Source: Anaerostipes hadrus ATCC 29173 = JCM 17467
GTDB lineage: Bacteria; Bacillota; Clostridia; Lachnospirales; Lachnospiraceae
DNA: 64,000 nt
Direction: 5' to 3'
NCBI RefSeq assembly: GCF_030296915.1
Contig: NZ_AP028031.1
Span: 1,111,501-1,175,500 of the forward strand
Shown in pieces: positions 25,854-32,553 of the stretch. The notes beneath the pieces were generated by a model, which worked only from the letters and a program-made list of their open reading frames with translations, was not told the DNA's origin and did not search any database. Position numbers and translations under genes: made by a program. Numbering within the stretch: position 1 is the first letter of the stretch; each line of letters begins with the position of its first letter.

Positions 25854-26732
25854 ATGGAAACAACAAAGAGATACGAATTAAATAAAGAATTGGCACAGAT
25901 GTTAAAAGGTGGAGTGATCATGGATGTTACAACACCAGAACAGGCAAAGATCGCACAGGAAGCTGGAGCATGCGCAGTTATGGCATTAGAGAGAATTCCG
26001 GCAGATATCAGAGCAGCAGGTGGAGTATCAAGAATGAGTGATCCAAAAATGATCGCAGGAATTCAGGAAGCAGTCACAATTCCAGTGATGGCAAAATGCA
26101 GAATCGGACATTTTGCAGAAGCACAGGTTTTAGAAGCAATTGAAATTGACTATATCGATGAGAGCGAAGTATTATCACCAGCAGATGATGTATATCATAT
26201 CAATAAAAGAAACTTCAAAGTTCCATTTGTGTGTGGAGCAAAAGATCTTGGAGAAGCACTTCGAAGAATCAATGAAGGAGCATCCATGATCCGTACCAAA
26301 GGAGAACCAGGAACAGGAGATATCGTACAGGCAGTGCGCCATATGAGAAAGATGAACAGCCAGATCGCACAGTTAGTCAGCATGAGGGAAGATGAATTAT
26401 TTGAAGCTGCAAAACAGTTAAGAGTTCCATATGATCTTGTAGTATACGTTCACGAAAATGGAAAACTCCCAGTCGTAAACTTCGCAGCAGGTGGAGTCGC
26501 AACACCAGCGGATGCAGCCTTAATGATGCAGTTAGGAGCAGAAGGAGTCTTCGTAGGATCAGGAATCTTCAAATCTGGAAACCCAGCCAAACGAGCAGCA
26601 GCGATCGTACAGGCAGTGACAAACTTTACAGATGCCAAACGAATCGCAGAATTATCCAAAGACCTTGGGGAAGCAATGGTAGGAATCAACGAACAGGAAA
26701 TCGAATTATTAATGGCAGAAAGAGGAAAATAA
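25854..26732 (+). CDS. pdxS: Pyridoxal 5'-phosphate synthase, PdxS subunit
   Basis: A 292-residue TIM-barrel synthase subunit that makes PLP from ribose-5-phosphate, glyceraldehyde-3-phosphate and ammonia delivered by PdxT. Family motifs are [35 protein letters not shown], the catalytic lysine region [13 protein letters not shown] and [19 protein letters not shown]. The start at 25854 has GGAGG upstream; the ATG at 25839 overlaps that site. It is one base before pdxT. Confidence 0.97.
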   Translation: METTKRYELNKELAQMLKGGVIMDVTTPEQAKIAQEAGACAVMALERIPADIRAAGGVSRMSDPKMIAGIQEAVTIPVMAKCRIGHFAEAQVLEAIEIDYIDESEVLSPADDVYHINKRNFKVPFVCGAKDLGEALRRINEGASMIRTKGEPGTGDIVQAVRHMRKMNSQIAQLVSMREDELFEAAKQLRVPYDLVVYVHENGKLPVVNFAAGGVATPADAALMMQLGAEGVFVGSGIFKSGNPAKRAAAIVQAVTNFTDAKRIAELSKDLGEAMVGINEQEIELLMAERGK

Positions 26733-26733
26733 G

Positions 26734-27297
26734 ATGAAACAAGTCGGTGTTTTAGCATTACAGGGCGCATTTATCGAACATGAAAAAATGCTTGAACAAC
26801 TAGGCGTTTCCTTTATTGAATTACGAAACAAAGAAGATTTAGAAAAACCATACGATGGAATCATCCTCCCTGGCGGTGAAAGCACCGTTCAGGGGAAACT
26901 TCTAAAAGAACTTGATATGTTTGATACGATCAAGAAACAGATCGAAGCAGGAATGCCAGTCCTCGCAACCTGTGCAGGACTTATTCTTCTTGCAAAAGAT
27001 ATTAAAGATCAGGAAGAAACATACTTTGGAACAATCCCAATGTGCGTCAAACGAAATGCATATGGAAGACAGCTCGGAAGCTTCTTTATAACAAAAGAAG
27101 TAGATGGAGTCGGAGAAGTCCCAATGACATTTATCCGCGCACCATATGTGGAAAGCGTAGAAGATGGGGTAAAAGTATTAGCAGAAGTTGACGGAAATAT
27201 TGTTGGGGTAGAATATGGGAAACAGATGGGATTTGCATTTCATCCGGAATTGGATGGGGATTTGCGGATACATCAGAGGTTTGTAGATAAAATTTAA
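26734..27297 (+). CDS. pdxT: Pyridoxal 5'-phosphate synthase glutaminase, PdxT subunit
   Basis: A 187-residue class I glutaminase that supplies ammonia to PdxS. The nucleophile is C80 (LATCAGLILL), the partners are H170 and E172 (FHPELDGD), and the PGGES oxyanion segment is at 46-50. The gene follows pdxS by one base, so the subunits are co-translated. The first transcribed sequence after it is the 231-bp hairpin repeat. Confidence 0.97.
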   Translation: MKQVGVLALQGAFIEHEKMLEQLGVSFIELRNKEDLEKPYDGIILPGGESTVQGKLLKELDMFDTIKKQIEAGMPVLATCAGLILLAKDIKDQEETYFGTIPMCVKRNAYGRQLGSFFITKEVDGVGEVPMTFIRAPYVESVEDGVKVLAEVDGNIVGVEYGKQMGFAFHPELDGDLRIHQRFVDKI

Positions 27298-27322
27298 TTG
27301 ATTGGCCAATTGTAGGCTATAA

Positions 27323-27553
27323 GTATATGATAAAACATAAATAAGAAACCAGAATCACAGCGGTGGAATTTTACTCACATTTTGAACGAGTCGCTGATTC
27401 ACCCAATTTCCTACGAAAACTCGCTTTGAAGTTAGTAGAAACTTGTAGACTTCTAAGCTCAGACAATCGTCCAATTGGGCGGCGAACTCATTCAAAATAT
27501 GGCAAAATTCCAATGCTGTGATTCTGGTTTCTTATTTATGTTTTATCATATAC
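27323..27553. repeat. 231-bp intergenic hairpin element, copy A
   Basis: The outer arms 27323-27361 and 27515-27553 are a perfect 39-bp inverted repeat. Inside, GGTGGAATTTT/AAAATTCCA, TTTTGAAcGAG/CTCATTCAAAA and CCCAATT/AATTGGG continue the pairing, so almost the whole element folds on itself. The core (CCCAATTTCCTACGAAAACT, then AAGCTCAGACA) is conserved with copy B at 36302. Eight outer-stem positions differ between the copies and are compensated on the other arm. Both copies are preceded by TTGGCCAA(C/T)TGTAG. No protein is encoded. It follows pdxT. Confidence 0.9.
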
Positions 27554-27593
27554 ATCAAGTGTACAAGTGGCAAAAGGAAATAATTTAAAGAAA

Positions 27594-27871
27594 TTAATAT
27601 AATTTTCCTGATTTATTACAACTAATTGTAACTGTCCTTGTAATTGTTTGAAGATACACATCTTTTTTATATTGTTTAAAAGATGCAGTTGCTTTAGCTG
27701 ATGCTCCAGATATGTATGCTTTTTTTTCAGAAAGTTTCCAATTACTTGCAGGGAAAGTTGTGGAAATTTCTGATTTAATACATTTGGATGATGAAGTATC
27801 TGCTGAATCGTCAATTAAAATAGATTTAACATAAGTAAGGTACTAAAAAATAAAATTATAAATTTTTTCAC
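27594..27871 (-). pseudogene. Remnant of a small secreted protein
   Basis: On the minus strand a GTG (27871) with GAGGAA upstream starts a signal peptide (MKKFIILFFSTLLMLNLF) that runs into TAA. From one base over, another frame continues for about 75 codons (DDSADTSSSKCIKSEIS, SGASAKATASFKQYKKD, TRTVTISCNKSGKLY) to TAA at 27594. A single frameshift at the end of the signal peptide explains this. The product would be a beta-rich exported protein of the same general kind as others in the island. It lies directly downstream of the disrupted PadR gene. Confidence 0.7.
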
Positions 27872-27987
27872 ACTAAATTCCTCGCTAATTTATTTTGTTT
27901 CTTCAACAGGTCCTTCTTTTTCATATATTATTTGTTGATCTTTGATCAAATTAAGAGCATCCAGAAAAGTATCTGGGTAAGCCTAAG

Positions 27988-28953
27988 ATGCCTCGCTATA
28001 AGAAAAGTGACCTGACGACTGTGATCATCACAAACCAGGATGCTGTCTTGTATCGGGACGATATCGGGATGTCCTTAAAACTGCCTTTGCAAAAGCAACG
28101 CTTGTACTTTTCAAATCTTTCTTCGGATCCTGTATTAAAAGAAGTCAAGATCAAACCGTATTATGGTCGTTTTTTACTCTGTCTGACACTGGAAGAACCA
28201 GATGTTGCATTTGATCCTTCCGGATCTCATGTATGTGCTATTGATCTTGGAACAGATAACTTCGCAGCGATCGTATGTGATGATTACTCATCCGCAATAT
28301 ACAAAGGCGGAGCTGTCTTATCCAAGATCCAATGGTTCCATAAACAGAGAGCAAAGTATGTCTCCATCATCACAAAAGGTCATGAAAAGAAACACGCTGT
28401 TTCCAGGCGGTTAAGAGACCTTTCTTTCCATTATGCCAATTTTGTGAAAGACCAGTGCCACAAGATCAGTCGTAGTATCATTGACTTCTGTATGGAACAC
28501 CAGTGTGGAACACTGATCCTTGGTGTGAATCTGCTCTGGAAGCAGAGATCCAATATGAATAAGATCAACAACCAGAATTTTGTCTCCATGCCGATCACTC
28601 TCCTGCGGACAATGATCACATATAAAGCTCTGAATGCCGGCATCAGAATCATAGAGCAGGAAGAAAGTTATACTTCCAAAGCGGATCTGATCGCAAATGA
28701 CAGGATCCCAACCTATGGTGTCGATGATAAGGATGCTTCGTTTTCTGGAAAGAGGATCAAACGTGGTTTATACCGTTGCTCTAACGGAATGATCTTAAAT
28801 GCGGATTGTCACGCAGCAGCAAATATCATGCGGAAAGCGATCCCTGATATCTGGAAAGATACCAGAGATTATACGTTTCTTTCTGCTCCTGATGTGTATG
28901 GATTCCACAAACTGAATCCGAAAGGTATTCCCGTCAAAGGGATAGCGGCATAA
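27988..28953 (+). CDS. tnpB: RNA-guided endonuclease TnpB, N-terminally truncated
   Basis: A 321-residue product against about 400 or more for intact TnpB. The RuvC core appears complete: Asp in CAIDLGTDN, Glu in EQEESYTSKAD, Asp in MILNADCHAAANIM. The zinc-ribbon cysteines between motifs II and III are absent, as in some clostridial TnpBs (FSGKRIKRGLYRCSNG). The N-terminal REC/WED part is largely lost, and a stop codon lies ten codons upstream of the ATG, so guide-RNA binding and cleavage are doubtful. There is no clear Shine-Dalgarno. TnpB normally uses an RNA from the element's 3' end to cut DNA and help retain the transposon. Confidence 0.8.
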   Translation: MPRYKKSDLTTVIITNQDAVLYRDDIGMSLKLPLQKQRLYFSNLSSDPVLKEVKIKPYYGRFLLCLTLEEPDVAFDPSGSHVCAIDLGTDNFAAIVCDDYSSAIYKGGAVLSKIQWFHKQRAKYVSIITKGHEKKHAVSRRLRDLSFHYANFVKDQCHKISRSIIDFCMEHQCGTLILGVNLLWKQRSNMNKINNQNFVSMPITLLRTMITYKALNAGIRIIEQEESYTSKADLIANDRIPTYGVDDKDASFSGKRIKRGLYRCSNGMILNADCHAAANIMRKAIPDIWKDTRDYTFLSAPDVYGFHKLNPKGIPVKGIAA

Positions 28954-29066
28954 GTGAATATGCCTTGATTGGTACGGACAGCCAATCTTTTGGTCAGAAA
29001 TGGGTAACTGTCACGACTGTTAGAAGCCACTTCCATAGAAACTACTGTACCGCATGGGAGGGGTAA
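28954..29066 (+). ncRNA. Candidate omega/right-end RNA of the tnpB element
   Basis: The 113 bases after the tnpB stop contain ATTGG/CCAAT and GAAGCCACTTCCAT...CATGGGAGGGG pairings like the scaffold that ends TnpB guide RNAs (AGAAGCC...GGGAGG). By analogy the sequence right after about 29066 would act as guide. No expression evidence; inferred from position and pattern. Confidence 0.5.
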
Positions 29067-29356
29067 TTCACCATTTGATAATAATCATGTGTCAATTGAG
29101 AAAGATATTCTTTTCCAGCGGGTTCTAAATGATAGTAAACTCTGGTTTGGCGTTTCCCAACTTTAACCTGCCGATCAGAGATATATCCTTGATCTTGTAA
29201 TTTATAAAGAATTGGATACATGGTACCTTCTGCAATTTTGATTTGTCCGTTTGTGATATCTTGTATGGATTGTGTTAGTTGGTATCCGTAACAGTCTTCT
29301 TTTTCTAGAATTTTTAAAAACAGCATTTCAATTTTATAAAAACTTTTCTTTGCCAT
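29042..29356 (-). CDS. PadR-family regulator with C-terminus displaced by the IS
   Basis: A 104-residue product. The winged helix is clear (MLFLKILEKEDCYGYQLTQS, AEGTMYPILYKLQDQGYI, KRQTRVYYHLEPAGKEYL). The last seven residues (YPSHAVQ) are encoded by the IS right end. On the far side of the IS, minus-strand codons to the TAA at 27890 read YPDTFLDALNLIKDQQ onward and would rejoin in frame, giving about 125 residues. Start 29356 has GGAGAAA upstream. PadR repressors often control membrane-stress or transporter genes. Here the downstream partner is the secreted-protein remnant. DNA binding may survive, since the truncated part is the dimerisation helix end. Confidence 0.75.
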   Translation of the reverse strand: MAKKSFYKIEMLFLKILEKEDCYGYQLTQSIQDITNGQIKIAEGTMYPILYKLQDQGYISDRQVKVGKRQTRVYYHLEPAGKEYLSQLTHDYYQMVNYPSHAVQ

Positions 29357-29443
29357 ATTTTCTCCACTACTTAATAAATTTTCTATGACTAATTGTAATA
29401 TTATATATATGATAAAACAATACACAAATTATATAAGTAATAG

Positions 29444-29473
29444 TTGACAATAATACATAGAAAATTGTATAAT
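29444..29473 (+). promoter_or_regulatory. Promoter of the secreted protein at 29706
   Basis: TTGACA (29444-29449), an 18-bp spacer and TATAAT (29468-29473) form a near-consensus promoter. It sits about 230 bases ahead of the gene, implying a long leader. PadR, encoded divergently, is a plausible controller. Confidence 0.75.
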
Positions 29474-29705
29474 AAAATAAATAATATATTAAATAATAAA
29501 GTATATAGTTAAACGTAAATTAACATAGTATTTATGAAATTAGAAAATAAAAGGGGGGGGGTACGAAAAATAAGAATCGGTAAAAAATCCATACAATGAA
29601 GAAAATCCTGGATTATATTGTATGGAAGAAAAAGGGGTAACATAAACATAGAAGGTATTAAAGTAAATAAAGGAGGAATATGATAGGATCAAATCTAAAC
29701 CAAAA
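29474..29705 (+). promoter_or_regulatory. Long 5' leader with a G9 tract, an inverted repeat and a 9-codon frame
   Basis: The leader contains nine consecutive G at 29553-29561, striking in this A+T-rich context, and CCATACAAT (29589-29597) pairing with ATTGTATGG (29617-29625), with AATCC/GGATT inside the loop. AGGAGG at 29671 serves ATG 29680, which opens only nine codons (MIGSNLNQK) ending in a TGA that overlaps the ATG at 29706. Either the short frame couples translation or a one-base frameshift separated the true start from the gene. Confidence 0.6.
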
Positions 29706-30233
29706 ATGATTGTAGCGTTTTTATTAATGAGTGCAATATTAATGATGTCTATTCAAACAAGTATGGCAACGGAAAAAGATATTATGAGTAACGATGTGAT
29801 AAAACAAGCATTTGATAATAACGTGAATAAAATAAGTTGTATTCCAGAAACTATAGAAACGATAGAGGTATATGATTCGAGATTAGATGAAAAAGAAATT
29901 ATTAAACCGCAGTCAGCAAAGGCTTCTTATGATTATTATAAAACATATCGAACAGGTGTTACATGTAAGGGGTCTGGTGCTGCAAGTTCATATCTATTAA
30001 ATGCTAATATTACATTTTATGTTAATGTATTTTTTAAATCAACAAAAGCAGTAGGACATGAAAAACCAGTAGTAACAGGTGTTTCAGGTGCATATGGAGC
30101 GACAGGATATTCAAAACCATCTGTAACGGTATCTTCATGGTCAGCAAATAAAATGAAATTTAAAGGTACATGTAAACTTACAGCTGGGGGAACATATACT
30201 ATGACAGGAACTAAGACTATATCGTTACCATGA
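29706..30233 (+). CDS. Secreted beta-rich protein, unknown
   Basis: A 175-residue exported protein. The signal peptide is about residues 1-21 (SIQTSMA/TE). A short helical stretch follows, then a Gly/Ser/Thr/Tyr-rich beta domain (about 75-175) with ANITFYVNVFFKSTKAVG, TGVSGAYGATGYSKPSVTV and the end TYTMTGTKTISLP. The layout resembles the repeated secreted family at 22454 but the sequence is distinct. The start lacks its own Shine-Dalgarno (see the leader entry). A small membrane-protein gene follows by 25 bases. Confidence 0.65.
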   Translation: MIVAFLLMSAILMMSIQTSMATEKDIMSNDVIKQAFDNNVNKISCIPETIETIEVYDSRLDEKEIIKPQSAKASYDYYKTYRTGVTCKGSGAASSYLLNANITFYVNVFFKSTKAVGHEKPVVTGVSGAYGATGYSKPSVTVSSWSANKMKFKGTCKLTAGGTYTMTGTKTISLP

Positions 30234-30258
30234 TATATGGCTATGAGGAGGTGTTCAT

Positions 30259-30414
30259 ATGTCAACAAAAAATAATAAGCTTCGATTTATTGATGAAGAA
30301 AAAACAAAGGAATTACAAAAAGATTGGAAAGGATATGGAAAATCTCAAGTATTATTTGGAATTGTGGTTTTTGTGATTTTTGTGTTATCAGCATTATATT
30401 ACTATATTTTATAG
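30259..30414 (+). CDS. 51-residue single-pass membrane protein
   Basis: GAGGAGGTG lies just before the ATG. The product has a charged N-terminal half (KLRFIDEEKTKELQKDWKGY) and one C-terminal helix (SQVLFGIVVFVIFVLSALYY). It lies immediately downstream of the secreted protein, so it is probably co-transcribed. No family is recognised. The pairing of an exported protein with a tiny membrane protein recurs in this island. Confidence 0.6.
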   Translation: MSTKNNKLRFIDEEKTKELQKDWKGYGKSQVLFGIVVFVIFVLSALYYYIL

Positions 30415-30429
30415 ATTTTAAGTTTTTAA

Positions 30430-30612
30430 GTAAGTGGTTATGGATTTTCATGGAAGAAGTCACCTACAATTACAAAACGTGTGATTGATGGTGGCAGAAC
30501 AGGAGAAATTTTATGTTTAGGAGTCATAAAAAATTCTTCTGGTTTTACAAAGCAAGTTTCGCTGTCATTTGAATTTTATTGCAATACAGGGGGAGGAATT
30601 GAAGTTCGTTAA
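30430..30612 (+). pseudogene. 3' fragment of the repeated secreted-protein gene
   Basis: Sixty codons nearly identical to the C-terminal domain of the gene at 22454 (from VSGYGFSWKKSPTITKRV to CNTGGGIEVR), with no start, signal peptide or upstream part. It retains the native terminator that the copy at 23946 lost. About 80 bases overlap between the two partial copies, so they are not simply two halves of one gene. Confidence 0.85.
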
Positions 30613-30654
30613 ATTCTGTAGAGCTTAAGTTAATCTAATAGCAACTTAATGCTG

Positions 30655-30690
30655 GAGAGGACTGTCATTATGGCAGTCCTTACTTATTTG
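30655..30690 (+). terminator. Terminator of the repeated secreted-protein gene
   Basis: AGGACTG (30658) pairs with CAGTCCT (30674-30680), followed by TACTTATTTG. Part of the same sequence, CCTTACTTATTT, follows the truncated copy at 24287. Confidence 0.7.
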
Positions 30691-30820
30691 TGTGCCGAGC
30701 ATGGCACTAATCTCGTTGGTGCAAGTCCAGTCATGGGTATTTACCGCCAAGTGTAGCGAACTACAAGTCAGTACTAGTAGTTGTAAATCAAGAGGTTGTG
30801 GGATGAAAGATTAGTGTCTT
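30690..30820 (+). other. Possible 5' fragment of a group II intron
   Basis: Starting directly after the terminator, GTGTGCC fits the GUGYG intron start, and GGTGCAAGTCC and AGCGAACTACAAGTC resemble domain I segments of bacterial group II introns. Class C introns insert just behind terminators, matching the position. Only about 130 bases remain, with no reverse transcriptase and no domain V. The identification is from memory of the pattern and is tentative. Confidence 0.35.
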
Positions 30821-32540
30821 ACCTCTTATTAATCCTATCAATAAGTGAATTAACACTTTCAGCTAATTCCTTTTTCAAATCCCCAAACATTTCTCTAATA
30901 GCCACTTTCTTTCGAATCAAAAATAAACCAATCACGATCAAAACAACAACAGGCAACATCCATCTTAATGCACCCATCCAAAAGCTGGCAGCAGTACTTC
31001 CACGATAGCTTAATTCCAAACGATTTCCAGTCAATTCAAAATCACAAAGATCATGAATATTCTCATCCGACTTGATCAGGGCAGAGACTGCTTTGGTAGA
31101 TGTATTCTGTTTTACCGTATTTGTCACAATCTTCTCAGGCATAACAGCTACAGTAACAGATTCTTTCGAATTCACAGAAGCAAATACATAATGCCCATGA
31201 AGTTTCTCACCATTTTGATTCGCAGGTAATGAAATCTTATCAGAAAATGTGACCTTCTTACCACCAGCAAATGAAAAATGCGCTTGTGATTTCATCAAAC
31301 TATTCGGAAACAAAGCAGAGAAATCCTTATTACAGTCTGAAACACTTCCTTTTTGTACAAAAGATAACGTAACATTCTGATCACCATCTAAATTTACAGA
31401 ATCAATGGTTTGTCCTTTGAACTGCTTTTTGATCACAGATAACTGATGGTCAGTCACAGCCTTTTCAAAAGAAAAAGACACTTTACGACGGATATCTTTG
31501 GATGTGTTCCATACCGTAGCAATCTCATAAGTTGAAATTGGCTGTGTAACAGAAGAAGTAAAGCTGATTTCTTTTTGTTTGATCGAATCACTAAACATCT
31601 GTTTTTCATCAAATGTATAAGTAACAGGAATCTTTTGGTTTTTCTGAATAAAATGAGAGAGATCCAGAGATTCTTCATAGTTGATCTTCAGTGTAAAAGG
31701 GTTGCCCTTGCTGCATGTGGAGCTGTAAGTTCCAAAAGAATTCTTTGAATGAAGGACAGTTCTTGTTTTCTGTGCAAGATCAGAGAAATTGTTGGCGTCA
31801 AAACTGATACATAAAGTTTTTCCATCGGATGTATTTTCCCAAGTGATATCATTTCCAGCAAAATAAGAACGGATCTTTCCTGCATTTTGATCTAATGTTT
31901 GTTGTGGAAGATCAAATTCTATCACTCTTGCAAGTTTTCCAGATTTCTTTGTCTTTGTATCAATATGAATGGAAGATAATGGTACATAAGCCATTTCATC
32001 AATATTGATCTTATCTTTCGTTTCATAAGTTGTTCCAAGGAAAGAAATCTCCGTACTTTTTAAATCCCATAGGTCAGAAGAGGAGTCTTTGTCAATATAT
32101 TTTCCCTCATACAAAGCCGTATAAAGCCATGTCATCAGATCTTTAGATGTGAAATTTTCTTTGTAAATAAGACCGGAAACAAATGGGGAATCTCCATATT
32201 CATAAGTGATCTCTGGGGAAAAATTAAGAAGATCACGAACTTTCTTCTTATAATCATCAAGAGAAGAAAAACGAAGATAGAAAGTATACGCATCGTTTCC
32301 GTCAGAAGAAGATGAAGTATAAGTAAGAGCATCCGGGCAGGATTCTTTGATGAGTTTATTAAGATCTTCTTTGCTTCCCTTGAAATAACTATGAAAATCG
32401 CGGGAAGAAAAGGTACAAGACATCACTCTTGTACCTGAAAAGTCTTTATTTAATTTTACTGTACTGGTAAGATTCACACCGCACCCGCATAAGAGAAGCA
32501 GTGAGAACAGTAATCCAAAAAGAAAAACTTTTTTCTTCAT
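30819..32540 (-). CDS. Large lipoprotein with C-terminal membrane helix, unknown
   Basis: A 573-residue exported protein. A signal peptide with lipobox LCGC (Cys20) is followed by a mostly beta-rich extracytoplasmic region, a transmembrane helix near the C-terminus (WMLPVVVLIVIGLFLIRK, about 523-540) and a cytoplasmic tail (about 30 residues) of amphipathic helix. It would be anchored at both ends. I do not recognise a family. It lies 13 bases downstream of argH on the same strand, so it may share the argH transcript, but a functional link to arginine is not suggested by the sequence. Confidence 0.7.
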   Translation of the reverse strand: MKKKVFLFGLLFSLLLLCGCGVNLTSTVKLNKDFSGTRVMSCTFSSRDFHSYFKGSKEDLNKLIKESCPDALTYTSSSSDGNDAYTFYLRFSSLDDYKKKVRDLLNFSPEITYEYGDSPFVSGLIYKENFTSKDLMTWLYTALYEGKYIDKDSSSDLWDLKSTEISFLGTTYETKDKINIDEMAYVPLSSIHIDTKTKKSGKLARVIEFDLPQQTLDQNAGKIRSYFAGNDITWENTSDGKTLCISFDANNFSDLAQKTRTVLHSKNSFGTYSSTCSKGNPFTLKINYEESLDLSHFIQKNQKIPVTYTFDEKQMFSDSIKQKEISFTSSVTQPISTYEIATVWNTSKDIRRKVSFSFEKAVTDHQLSVIKKQFKGQTIDSVNLDGDQNVTLSFVQKGSVSDCNKDFSALFPNSLMKSQAHFSFAGGKKVTFSDKISLPANQNGEKLHGHYVFASVNSKESVTVAVMPEKIVTNTVKQNTSTKAVSALIKSDENIHDLCDFELTGNRLELSYRGSTAASFWMGALRWMLPVVVLIVIGLFLIRKKVAIREMFGDLKKELAESVNSLIDRINKR

Positions 32541-32553
32541 AAGGGTCTCCTTA

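Larger units (their letters stand above)
27958..29066 (+). mobile_element. IS200/IS605-family element, tnpB only, 5' truncated
   Basis: The element consists of a tnpB gene whose first part is missing plus the typical non-coding 3' segment. There is no tnpA. The coding similarity begins around 27958 (HPEKYLGKPK) with a stop just upstream. The right end lies near GGGAGGGGTAATTC (about 29066) inside the PadR gene. The flanks share GGGTAA, so the exact borders are uncertain. Confidence 0.75.

Noticed and set aside
27536..27814. 92-codon minus-strand frame
   Set aside because: It is out of frame with the recognisable secreted-protein remnant that occupies the same bases and is made of low-complexity residues.
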